Assembly (NCBI GenBank): GCA_023449855.1
Contig: JAEXHR010000071.1
Span: forward strand, 1-25,373
Length of the DNA: 25,373 nt
Source: Pseudomonadota bacterium
GTDB taxonomy: Bacteria > Pseudomonadota > Alphaproteobacteria > Rhizobiales > Xanthobacteraceae
Direction of reading: 5' to 3'
Part shown: piece by piece, positions 1 through 7,282 of the stretch
Position numbering within the stretch: position 1 is the stretch's first letter
Layout: every line of letters starts with the position of its first letter
Notes under the pieces: generated by a model
The model's database searches: none
The model's input: the letters and a program-made list of their open reading frames with translations, nothing else
Told to the model about the DNA's origin: nothing
Made by a program: the position numbers and the translations under genes

Positions 1-60
1 CGAGGTTCCACCAATGGCGCCCCTGGGCCGGGGCCGCGATCGTGGTCCCCGCAAAACAGG

Positions 61-119
61 CAGTGCAAAGCACTGACTAAACTGCGGAACCCTGCCAAAG
101 CGAATTCCGTTTCGCTTGG
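61..119. other. Two small inverted repeats in the trmFO upstream region
   Basis: Positions 1-140 hold no recognisable gene. Two short dyads are visible. One has perfect 6-bp arms (61-66 and 70-75) around three A residues. The other has 7-bp arms, AAGCGAA at 98-104 and TTCGCTT at 111-117, extended by two more pairs if A97 is bulged. Neither is followed by a T-run, so a strong intrinsic terminator is unlikely. They could be the tail of a neighbouring gene outside the window or a trmFO leader structure. No convincing -35/-10 pair was seen. Confidence 0.3.
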
Positions 120-140
120 AAACGCGCTACATGCGGGGCC

Positions 141-1577
141 ATGACAACAGCCCCCAATACTGACGACCGCGTCCATGTGATCGGCGCGGGCCTTGCCGGC
201 TCGGAAGCCGCCTGGCAGGTCGCCAATGCCGGCATCCCCGTGGTGCTCCACGAGATGCGCCCTCTCCGGATGACCGACGCCCATCGCACCGACGGCCTCG
301 CCGAGCTTGTCTGCTCCAATTCATTCCGTTCCGACGACGCCCTGAACAACGCTGTCGGCTTGCTGCATGCCGAGATGCGCAAGCTGGGCTCGTTGATCAT
401 GCGCAGCGCCGACGCCCATCAGGTGCCCGCCGGCGGCGCGCTGGCGGTGGACCGCGACGCGTTCTCCGGCGCGGTGACCAAGGCGCTAGAAGACCACCCC
501 CTCATCACCATCGACCGTACCGAAGTCGCTGGCCTGCCGACGGCCGAGTGGCGCAATGTCATCGTCGCGACCGGCCCCCTCACCTCGGCTCCGCTGGCCG
601 ATGCGATCCGCGAACTGACCGACGAGAACGCGCTGGCCTTTTTCGACGCCATCGCGCCGATCGTGCACAAAGATTCCATCGACATGGAAATCGCCTGGTT
701 CCAGTCGCGCTACGACAAGGTCGGGCCCGGCGGCAACGGCGCGGACTACATCAATTGCCCGATGACCCGCGAGCAATACGAGGCCTTCATCGATGCGCTT
801 TTGGCCGGCGAAAAGACCGACTTCAAGGAATGGGAAGTCAACACGCCCTATTTCGACGGCTGCCTGCCTATCGAAGTCATGGCCGAGCGTGGCCGCGAAA
901 CGCTGCGCCACGGGCCGATGAAGCCCGTCGGCCTCACCAATCCGCGCGATCCCACAGTGAAGCCTTACGCCATCGTGCAGCTGCGCCAGGACAACAAGCT
1001 GGGCACCCTCTACAACATCGTCGGTTTCCAGACGAAACTGAAATACGGCCCGCAGCAGAACGTGCTGCGCATGATCCCGGGCCTGCAGAACGCCGAATTC
1101 GCCAGGCTCGGCGGCCTGCATCGCAACACCTTCCTGAATTCGCCAAAACTGCTCGACGAGCAGCTTCGGCTTAAGGCACAGCCGCGCTTGCGCTTCGCCG
1201 GCCAGATGACTGGCTGCGAAGGCTATGTGGAATCCGCCAGCGTCGGCCTGATCGCCGGCCTCTGCGCGGCAGCCGAGGCCAAGGGCCAGTCGCTGGCCAT
1301 GCCGCCGGCGACCACGGCGCTGGGGTCGCTGCTCGGCCATATCACCGGCGGACATATCGAGACGGTCGATGCCGGCCCGCGCTCGTTCCAGCCGATGAAT
1401 ATCAATTTCGGCCTGTTCCCACCGCTCGCCTCGCCGCCGACCAAGAAACCGGACGGCTCGCGCCTGCGCGGCAACGAGAAGACCGTCGCCAAGAAGCAGG
1501 CCATGAGCGCGCGTGCATTGGCCGACCTCGATGGCTGGATCGCGGCAAGCCTTCCTGCCGTCGCGGCAGCGGCGTAA
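141..1577 (+). CDS. trmFO: Methylenetetrahydrofolate-tRNA-(uracil-54-C5)-methyltransferase, FAD/NAD(P)H-dependent
   Basis: The 478-residue protein has the usual TrmFO length. TrmFO makes ribothymidine at position 54 of the tRNA T-loop in the cytoplasm, taking the one-carbon unit from methylenetetrahydrofolate and the reducing power from FADH2, unlike the SAM-dependent TrmA. The N-terminus carries the FAD-binding glycine motif and family signature GAGLAGSEAAW (residues 15-25). Two cysteines sit in conserved family contexts: C58 in LVCSNSF and C206 in YINCPM, which correspond to the two reactive cysteines known in the family. The C-terminal GCEGYVESASVGLIAG stretch is the second FAD-contact segment. 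The ATG at 141 is the only start that keeps the dinucleotide-binding fold intact; a ribosome binding site is weak. The kinase-like gene follows after 22 bases and is probably cotranscribed. The assignment is secure. Confidence 0.96.
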   Translation: MTTAPNTDDRVHVIGAGLAGSEAAWQVANAGIPVVLHEMRPLRMTDAHRTDGLAELVCSNSFRSDDALNNAVGLLHAEMRKLGSLIMRSADAHQVPAGGALAVDRDAFSGAVTKALEDHPLITIDRTEVAGLPTAEWRNVIVATGPLTSAPLADAIRELTDENALAFFDAIAPIVHKDSIDMEIAWFQSRYDKVGPGGNGADYINCPMTREQYEAFIDALLAGEKTDFKEWEVNTPYFDGCLPIEVMAERGRETLRHGPMKPVGLTNPRDPTVKPYAIVQLRQDNKLGTLYNIVGFQTKLKYGPQQNVLRMIPGLQNAEFARLGGLHRNTFLNSPKLLDEQLRLKAQPRLRFAGQMTGCEGYVESASVGLIAGLCAAAEAKGQSLAMPPATTALGSLLGHITGGHIETVDAGPRSFQPMNINFGLFPPLASPPTKKPDGSRLRGNEKTVAKKQAMSARALADLDGWIAASLPAVAAAA

Positions 1578-1599
1578 CGCAAGCTCGGTTGGATCAGTC

Positions 1600-2691
1600 A
1601 TGAGCTTGCCCAAACAGGACGCCGCTGCGCTGTCCAAACACTGGACCGAAGGCGTATTGCTGAAGCGCGACGTGTTCTCCACCGTCGAGCGCGGCCGTTT
1701 CCGTACCCGCGACGGCGACGTCGATGCCGTGCTGCGCCGGCTCGATCAGGTGCCGTGGTGGTCGTTCGGCCTTGCGCTGCATCTGTTCACACGCGAACGC
1801 CGCGCACTGACGCTGGCGCGCGATCTCAAGGTCGGACCGGAGCTGCTCTGGGCCGGCAAGCGCACGCTGGTGCGCGGCTTCATCGACGGCGTCGCTTTGC
1901 ATCTCGCAAAGCCCTATGGCGACGCGCGCTATTTCCAGTCGGCCAAGCTGGCCCTGCGCAAACTGCATCGCATGGGCGTATGCCACAACGATCTCGCCAA
2001 GGAACAGAACTGGCTCCGCGGCAGCGACGGGTTCGCTTATCTCACCGACTTCCAGCTCGCTGTCTGCTTCAAATCGCGCAGCCAGCTGTTCCGCATCGCC
2101 GCCTATGAAGACCTGCGCCATCTCCTCAAGCACAAGCGCACTTATGCACCGGAGCTGCTGACGGCGAAGGAAAAGCAGATCCTGTCGCGAAAGTCGCTGC
2201 CGGCGCGGATCTGGCTGATGACCGGCAAGAAGGTGTACCGCGCCATCACCCGCGGCATCTTCAATTTCACCGACCGCGAAGGCGGCGGCAAGCGCCTCGT
2301 CAACGATGCGCCACCGCTGCTCGAGATCATCAAGCGCAATCCGGCGGTGCGCGACGCCGCGATTGTCGCTTTCGCGGATCGGCGCACCGGCGTTGGGCTC
2401 TATGCATTCGTCGAGGCGGATGACGCGGCGCTGGAAGGCAAGCTTCAGAACGAACTCAGCGCGGCGAAAGTGGCAAAACCGCCGGAACACCTGCAGGTCA
2501 TCCCGGCGCTCCCGCGCGACGCAGCCGGCAAGGTCCGCACCGAAGTGCTGCAGCTAGTGGCGATGAACCAGGTCGATCTGCTTGAGCCGCTCATGCACAG
2601 CGATGCCGATCGGGTATTCCTGAAAACCATTCTGGAATCGCGGAAGAACCTGCGCGACCGGTTCAATTTCGAAACGCAACTGCCGCAGTAA
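1600..2691 (+). CDS. Kinase-fold protein fused to an AMP-ligase C-terminal-like domain
   Basis: The 363-residue protein starts at the ATG at 1600, because upstream in-frame codons lie inside trmFO. Residues 1 to about 220 look like a lipopolysaccharide/eukaryotic-like kinase fold. The catalytic loop is HNDLAKEQN (H129, D131, N137), and the metal-binding motif is D150-F151-Q152 rather than DFG. The usual ATP-anchoring lysine seems to be an arginine in AVLRR, so activity is uncertain. Residues about 240-330 resemble the small C-terminal domain of acyl-CoA synthetases and other ANL enzymes: a NPAVRDAAIVAF segment, then LPRDAAGKVRTEVL, matching the A10 motif with its catalytic lysine (K311). No large adenylation domain is present. 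The gene probably shares a transcript with trmFO and converges on the synthase-like gene across a palindromic repeat. The kinase fold is likely; the ANL resemblance is a motif-level inference; the substrate is unknown. Confidence 0.8.
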   Translation: MSLPKQDAAALSKHWTEGVLLKRDVFSTVERGRFRTRDGDVDAVLRRLDQVPWWSFGLALHLFTRERRALTLARDLKVGPELLWAGKRTLVRGFIDGVALHLAKPYGDARYFQSAKLALRKLHRMGVCHNDLAKEQNWLRGSDGFAYLTDFQLAVCFKSRSQLFRIAAYEDLRHLLKHKRTYAPELLTAKEKQILSRKSLPARIWLMTGKKVYRAITRGIFNFTDREGGGKRLVNDAPPLLEIIKRNPAVRDAAIVAFADRRTGVGLYAFVEADDAALEGKLQNELSAAKVAKPPEHLQVIPALPRDAAGKVRTEVLQLVAMNQVDLLEPLMHSDADRVFLKTILESRKNLRDRFNFETQLPQ

Positions 2692-2700
2692 GATTTCGAG

Positions 2701-2790
2701 CCGTAGGGCGGATTAGCCGAAGGCGTAATCCGCCGGCCGAGCGTGTTGGACGAAGAACGGCGGATGACGCTTCGCTAATCCGCCCTACGG
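2701..2790. repeat. Palindromic intergenic repeat between convergent genes
   Basis: A 90-bp element has perfect 17-bp terminal inverted repeats, 2701-2717 (CCGTAGGGCGGATTAGC) and 2774-2790. Each half is itself a smaller hairpin (GGCGGATTAGC...GCGTAATCCGCC type), so the whole can fold as a cruciform. It fills the gap between two convergent stop codons (2689-2691 and 2798-2800). The layout matches short palindromic repeats abundant between genes in Bradyrhizobium-like genomes. It may terminate transcription from both sides; that role is inferred. Confidence 0.85.
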
Positions 2791-2797
2791 CTGAGTG

Positions 2798-3634
2798 CTA
2801 TGACGCGCGCCAAAGTGTCCATAAGGTGCGCAGGCGCGCCCGCAGATACAACTCGAACGGATCGAAGCGCGCATCCGCCATCACGCGGAGATCGAGCTTG
2901 ACCAGCGCCAGCGGCAGGAATGCTGCGCGCGCCTGCGGCGTCACATCCGCCAGCATCCTGTCGGCGATCACCAATTGCTCCTGCGCGCCCTTGATCAACT
3001 GATCCAGCGTGGTGCGGATGGGCGGCGTGAGCTTGCCGGCAAAAACCTCTTCCGAACTGCCGCCGTTCGGCCGCAGCATGTCCTGCGGCAGATAGATCTG
3101 CCGGCGCGCGGCATCGTAGGGCAATCGCGCCGTGATGCGCGCGACGCCGTGCGCGAGGCCGCCATGTTCGGCGGCGTGATCGACGGCTTCGGACGCATCA
3201 CCGAGAACACGCGCAGCGCAGGCGAACAGCGTGCCGGACGTATCGCGAAAATGGCTTTCCAGCACAGCGAGATCCGGCATCGGATCGTTGTAGAGATCGA
3301 AAATATGGGCATCGACCAGCTTGGCCAGACGATCGACCGGCAGGTCATAGGTGCGGACGGCCAGCAGCAATTCGGCTGCGACCGGATTCTGCCCGACATC
3401 GCCATGGCCGTTACCGGCCAGCGCATCGGTCCACCATTGCAGCCTGATCTCACCGGGCAGCGGCTGGCTGACCTGATCGCGCACGCGGCTGACTTCGGCA
3501 TTGAAGGCGTAGAGCGCGAGCAGCGGGCGCCGCTTGTCGGCCGGAACGAACAGGGTCGACGCGTAACGGTCGAAATCATGGGTGCGCACGAGATCGGCGC
3601 AGAACGCCGCGGCGCTCTGGTCGGCGCTGCTCAT
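2798..3634 (-). CDS. Squalene/phytoene synthase-fold protein, NDUFAF6-like
   Basis: The 278-residue protein has the squalene/phytoene synthase fold but lacks the paired aspartate-rich motifs needed for prenyl diphosphate chemistry. Where true synthases carry DDxxD, it has the segment AFNAEVSRVRDQVSQ (residues 43-57). The later segments LYNDPMPDLAVLE (114-126) and ARLPYDAARRQIYLPQDM (169-186) match the pattern of mitochondrial NDUFAF6, a complex I assembly factor. I therefore favour a non-catalytic role in respiratory complex biogenesis over terpenoid synthesis. It is the last gene of the yajC-secD-secF operon. Its ATG overlaps the stop of the Mth938-domain gene in an ATGA arrangement, which implies translational coupling. 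Automatic pipelines usually call it phytoene/squalene synthase. The family is secure and the function inferred. Confidence 0.88.
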   Translation of the reverse strand: MSSADQSAAAFCADLVRTHDFDRYASTLFVPADKRRPLLALYAFNAEVSRVRDQVSQPLPGEIRLQWWTDALAGNGHGDVGQNPVAAELLLAVRTYDLPVDRLAKLVDAHIFDLYNDPMPDLAVLESHFRDTSGTLFACAARVLGDASEAVDHAAEHGGLAHGVARITARLPYDAARRQIYLPQDMLRPNGGSSEEVFAGKLTPPIRTTLDQLIKGAQEQLVIADRMLADVTPQARAAFLPLALVKLDLRVMADARFDPFELYLRARLRTLWTLWRAS

Positions 3635-4014
3635 GGGACGGCGATCAGCGCCGCAGCGACCCGGCGGCGCTCGCCGATCATGATGTTGTAGGTGCGGATG
3701 GCGGGTCCGGTCATCATCGTGTCCACCATGACGCTGACGCCGCGCAGCGCCTCGCGCAGATCGCGCGGCATGATCCAGACCTCGTTGCCGGTGCCGACGA
3801 TCAGCGTATCGATGCCGGCATGCCCCTCGAACACACGGCGCAGCGCGTGGCGATCGATCTCGTCAGCCTTGGTGACGGTCCACGGCCACACCGCATCGGG
3901 CAGGCACAAAAGCGAGCCCTGATGCGACATGGTGTCGAAGATGAAGCCACCTTTGCCATAGGCTTCGATCTCGGCCGCGCGCGGAAGATGCGGCTGCTCG
4001 GGATCGACCGGCAT
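3631..4014 (-). CDS. Mth938-domain protein, NDUFAF3-like
   Basis: This small 127-residue protein has the Mth938 (DUF498) fold. The family includes mitochondrial NDUFAF3, which works with NDUFAF4 in early complex I assembly. Visible hallmarks are the LIVGTG segment near residues 70-75, followed by an acidic/basic stretch, and the C-terminal TGPAIRTYNIMIGERRR segment leading to an AALI end, matching the family's TxNxxxxEGRxVxAALI pattern. No signal peptide or membrane segment is seen, so it is likely cytosolic. Its ATG (4012-4014) shares one base with the secF stop, and its own stop overlaps the next start, so secF, this gene and the NDUFAF6-like gene form a tightly coupled unit. Cofactor binding is not evident. 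The family is secure and the complex I link follows from homology. Confidence 0.88.
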   Translation of the reverse strand: MPVDPEQPHLPRAAEIEAYGKGGFIFDTMSHQGSLLCLPDAVWPWTVTKADEIDRHALRRVFEGHAGIDTLIVGTGNEVWIMPRDLREALRGVSVMVDTMMTGPAIRTYNIMIGERRRVAAALIAVP

Positions 4015-5054
4015 CAGGCCTTGGCCGTCTTCGCCGGTGCAGTTTTGGCCGGCTTGCCGTTGCTCACCGGATCGTCACGGTTTTCGCCGACGCCGAGATA
4101 GATCAGCATCGGTGCGGCGATGAAGATCGACGTATAGGTGCCGACCAGCACCACGCCGAAGATCATCACGGCAGTGAACGAATGGATCGCATGGCCGCCG
4201 AACAGATACAGGGCCAGCAATGCCAGCGTCACCGTGACGTGGGTGATGATCGAGCGCGACAGCGTCGAATTGATCGACTCGTTGAGCAGTTCCGGCATCG
4301 GCATCTTCTTGTAGCGACGCAGGATTTCGCGGATACGGTCATAGATGACCACGGTGTCGTTCAGCGAATAGCCGAGAATGGTCAGCAGCGCCGCGATACT
4401 CGTCAGATCGAAATCGATCTGTGTGATCGACATGAAGCCGATGGTCAGCACGATATCGTGGATATTGGCGATCATGGCGCCGAGGGCGAACTGCCATTCG
4501 AACCGGAACCAGAGATAGATCAGGATGCCGAAGATAGCGACGATCAGGCCGAGCATGCCGTAAGCAAGCAGCTCGCCCGACACACGCGGGCCGACAACCT
4601 CGACGCGGCGATATTCGACGGTCTCTCCGAGCGTGGCACGAACCTTCTGCACCGCCGCCTGCTGAGCGGAATCGCCGCCCGGCTGCTGCGCCAGACGTAT
4701 CAACACGTCGGCGGGGCCGCCGAACTGCTGCAGCTGCACGTCACCGAGTTCGAGCGTGGATAGCTTGGTGCGCATGGCGCCGATATCGGCGGTGCCGGAC
4801 TTGTCCTGCACCTCCATGAGCGTTCCGCCCTTGAAGTCGATGCCGAAATTCAACCCATGGGTGAAGAACAGCGTGATCGCCGCAATCGTCAGCAGCGCCG
4901 AAGCGGGAAAGCTGATGCGGCGGAACTGGGTGAAATCGAACTTGGTATCGTCGGGGACGATACGGATCGACGGCAACAGATCGAAGATCGTCACGATCGA
5001 CAGAACGACGATCAGTGCGCCCAGACCGGCAAGAACCATTTGTGTCGTAGTCAA
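4014..5054 (-). CDS. secF: Protein translocase subunit SecF
   Basis: The 346-residue inner-membrane protein partners SecD and uses the proton-motive force to complete secretion through SecYEG. Family motifs seen are GIDFKGGTLMEV after the first canonical membrane helix and LGYSLNDTVVIYDRIRE in the fourth-helix region. The start is TTG at 5054, read as methionine: GGAG lies six bases upstream, and the next in-frame ATG (5039) has no such site. This start gives an extra N-terminal hydrophobic segment (about residues 7-28) before the usual FDFTQFRRISF entry, so seven membrane helices are predicted instead of the usual six. The gene follows secD by 16 bases. The identity is secure; the extra helix rests on the start choice. 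Confidence 0.95.
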   Translation of the reverse strand: MTTTQMVLAGLGALIVVLSIVTIFDLLPSIRIVPDDTKFDFTQFRRISFPASALLTIAAITLFFTHGLNFGIDFKGGTLMEVQDKSGTADIGAMRTKLSTLELGDVQLQQFGGPADVLIRLAQQPGGDSAQQAAVQKVRATLGETVEYRRVEVVGPRVSGELLAYGMLGLIVAIFGILIYLWFRFEWQFALGAMIANIHDIVLTIGFMSITQIDFDLTSIAALLTILGYSLNDTVVIYDRIREILRRYKKMPMPELLNESINSTLSRSIITHVTVTLALLALYLFGGHAIHSFTAVMIFGVVLVGTYTSIFIAAPMLIYLGVGENRDDPVSNGKPAKTAPAKTAKA

Positions 5055-5070
5055 AGTCTGCTCCGTCCGC

Positions 5071-6675
5071 TCAGATCGGCACGCGCTGCGGCCGCTTCCA
5101 CCTGACCCAGGTGGCGACGATCAGGCGCGTCACCGTAAAGGCGGTGAACACCGTGGTGAGAATGCCAATACCGAAGGTCACGGCAAAGCCGCGGACCGGC
5201 CCGGTGCCGATATAAAACAGCACGGCGGCAGCGATGAAGGTGGTGATGTTGGAATCGAGAATGGTGGCAAGCGCGCGCTTGAAGCCGGCATCGATGGCGG
5301 CGATCGCCGTGCGGCCGCCGCGCAGCTCTTCCCGGATACGCTCATAGATCAGCACGTTGGAGTCGACCGCGATGCCGACCGTCAGCACGATGCCAGCGAT
5401 ACCGGGCAGCGTCAGCGTGGCATTGAGCAGCGACAGGATGCCGAAGATCATGGCGACGTTGACGGCCACCGCGATATTCGCGAACAGGCCGAACAGGCGA
5501 TAGGTCAGCAGCATGAACACGATCACGAGGATCGAGCCGATATAGGCGGCGAGTTCGCCCTTGGCGATCGAGTCCTGGCCGAGGCCCGGACCGACGGTGC
5601 GTTCCTCGATGATCGACAACGGCGCCGGCAGCGCGCCGGCGCGCAGCAGGATGGCGAGATCGTTGGCGCCCTGCACCGTGAAGCTGCCGGAGATCTGGCC
5701 GGAGCCGCCGGTGATCGGCTCGCGGATGACCGGCGCCGAGACGACCTCGTTGTCCAGCACGATGGCGAAAGGCAGGCCGACATTCTTCGTCGTCGCCTCG
5801 GAAAACTTGCGGGCGCCCGCGGTGTTGAAGCGGAACGATACGATCGGCTCATTGGTGCGCTGGTCGAAACCCGGTTGCGCATCGGTGAGATCGGCGCCGG
5901 AAACCAGCACTTCCTTCTTCACCAGATACGGCACCTTGGGCGACGAGGAGCTCATCAGCAGATCGGAATCCGCCGGCACCCTGCCCTGCGCCTGCTCGGC
6001 CGGGATCGACGTATCGACCATGCGGAAATCGAGCTTCGCGGTCTTGCCGAGCAGCTCCTTCAGGCGCGACGGATCCTGCAGGCCCGGCACCTGGACCAGC
6101 ACGCGGTCGAGGCCCTGACGCTGGATCAGCGGCTCCACGGTGCCGAGTTCGTTGATACGGCGCTCGATGATCTGCAGCGACTGATCGACCGACTGGCGCA
6201 GGCGATCGTTGATCGCCGCCTGCGGCACGGTGAGGCGGATCAGGCCGCCGCCGGCGTCGGAGACTTCCAGGCTGCGCGCGCCGCTCTGGCCCATGATGCC
6301 GCCGAGCGGCTGCGACAGCTCACGCAGCTTGGCGAGCGCGTTCGGAACGTCGGTGTCCTTGGTGATACGCACTTCGACGGCGTCGCCGCGGACATTCAGG
6401 CCCGTATACTGAACGCGAGGATTGATGTCGCGCAGGGTACGGCGCACGTCGTCGCGCACCTGGTCGAGCTTGTCCTTCTTGACCGCGTTTGCGTCGACCT
6501 CGAGCAGGATGTGGGATCCGCCCTGCAGGTCGAGGCCCAGCACCAGATGGCGCTGCGCCCATTTCGGCCAGGTCTTCACGGTGGCTTCGGGAAAGAAGTT
6601 CGGCACAGCGAACAGGCAGACGAGCAGCGCCGTCAGGATGATGCCCAGCGCCTTCCACCGTGAGAAATACAACAT
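5071..6675 (-). CDS. secD: Protein translocase subunit SecD
   Basis: The 534-residue inner-membrane protein has a typical length. A first membrane helix spans about residues 9-29. The conserved LGLDLQGGSHILLEV motif follows (about 47-61), then the large periplasmic P1 region, and five helices of the RND-like permease domain with the GIAVDSNVLIYERIREEL signature. With SecF it acts as the proton-driven export motor at the periplasmic face. It begins at the ATG at 6675, 41 bases after yajC, and is cotranscribed with yajC and secF. No truncation or frameshift is visible. The long open frame on the opposite strand is a codon-bias shadow. Confidence 0.97.
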   Translation of the reverse strand: MLYFSRWKALGIILTALLVCLFAVPNFFPEATVKTWPKWAQRHLVLGLDLQGGSHILLEVDANAVKKDKLDQVRDDVRRTLRDINPRVQYTGLNVRGDAVEVRITKDTDVPNALAKLRELSQPLGGIMGQSGARSLEVSDAGGGLIRLTVPQAAINDRLRQSVDQSLQIIERRINELGTVEPLIQRQGLDRVLVQVPGLQDPSRLKELLGKTAKLDFRMVDTSIPAEQAQGRVPADSDLLMSSSSPKVPYLVKKEVLVSGADLTDAQPGFDQRTNEPIVSFRFNTAGARKFSEATTKNVGLPFAIVLDNEVVSAPVIREPITGGSGQISGSFTVQGANDLAILLRAGALPAPLSIIEERTVGPGLGQDSIAKGELAAYIGSILVIVFMLLTYRLFGLFANIAVAVNVAMIFGILSLLNATLTLPGIAGIVLTVGIAVDSNVLIYERIREELRGGRTAIAAIDAGFKRALATILDSNITTFIAAAVLFYIGTGPVRGFAVTFGIGILTTVFTAFTVTRLIVATWVRWKRPQRVPI

Positions 6676-6716
6676 CGAACAGGTCCGTCAGGATTCGAGG
6701 ATGGGCGTCGCTGCGA

Positions 6717-7091
6717 TCACTTCGCCGCCGCGTCGTCCTTGGCCTCGGTCTTTTCGCCCTTCTCCTTGGCCGGCTCACCCTTGGTGCGCACGCCCGAGAT
6801 CATGGAACGCAGCTGGCGCACGCGAACGCCCTCGGCGAGTTCGAACTCGACCTGCTCGTCGTCCACCACCTTGGTGACCTTGCCGACCAGACCGCCCGAG
6901 GTGACGATGGTGTCGCCGCGGCGGATGTTCTTCACCATTTCGGCGTGGTCTTTGACCTTCTTCTGCTGCGGACGCAGGATCAGGAAATACATGATCACGA
7001 AGATCAGCGCGAAAGGCAGCAGCGACATCAGCATGCTGTTGGTGTCGTTGCCGGCAGCTGCGGCCTGGGCGAACGCAGGGGTAATGAACAT
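6717..7091 (-). CDS. yajC: Preprotein translocase accessory subunit YajC
   Basis: The 124-residue protein has one membrane helix at about residues 19-40, including the signature FVIMYFLILRPQQKK. A small soluble domain with IRRGDTIVTSGGLVGKV follows, and then a charged Lys/Glu/Ala-rich tail. YajC associates with SecD and SecF in the holotranslocon. It is the first gene of the minus-strand operon. The start is supported by GAGGA six bases before the ATG, and a promoter-like sequence lies about 70 bases upstream. The identity is secure. Confidence 0.96.
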   Translation of the reverse strand: MFITPAFAQAAAAGNDTNSMLMSLLPFALIFVIMYFLILRPQQKKVKDHAEMVKNIRRGDTIVTSGGLVGKVTKVVDDEQVEFELAEGVRVRQLRSMISGVRTKGEPAKEKGEKTEAKDDAAAK

Positions 7092-7165
7092 CGAAAGTCC
7101 TCAATAGGGCTGGAAATGACCGGCGACGCAGCCGCGGAAAGCCGGCCCTCGCGAATTCGGCGCGG

Positions 7166-7193
7166 ACTATAGCGGCCGGCAAGCCAATTGCAA
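7166..7193 (-). promoter_or_regulatory. Probable housekeeping-sigma promoter for the yajC-secDF operon
   Basis: On the minus strand TTGCAA (7193-7188) is followed after 16 bases by TATAGT (7171-7166), a good -35/-10 pair for an alphaproteobacterial housekeeping promoter. Transcription would start near 7159 and give a leader of about 70 bases before yajC. It is called by eye, with no start-site data. Confidence 0.45.
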
Positions 7194-7212
7194 CGCTCCT
7201 AACCCCCTTGAT

Positions 7213-7228
7213 GTACAAGCGTTTGTAC
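7213..7228. other. Short dyad upstream of the DUF815 gene
   Basis: GTACAA and TTGTAC (6-bp arms, 4-bp centre) form an inverted repeat 55-70 bases before the preferred start of the AAA+ gene, in the divergent region shared with yajC. It could be an operator or chance. A longer reading of the gene from the ATG at 7208 would place it inside coding sequence. Confidence 0.2.
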
Positions 7229-7282
7229 CGCTTGCGGAGCTGTTCCCGGATGGTTAAGGGTGCGGGCCGAGGAAAGTCAAAA

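Noticed and set aside
2798..3634. Carotenoid or hopanoid synthesis gene
   Set aside because: The aspartate-rich motifs of catalytic squalene/phytoene synthases are missing, no other terpenoid gene is nearby, and the conserved segments follow the NDUFAF6 pattern.
4756..6663. A 635-codon open frame on the plus strand opposite secD and the start of secF
   Set aside because: It is antisense to clear secD/secF coding sequence, and its translation is Arg/His/Gln/Asp-rich low complexity typical of high-GC shadow frames. No domain is recognisable.
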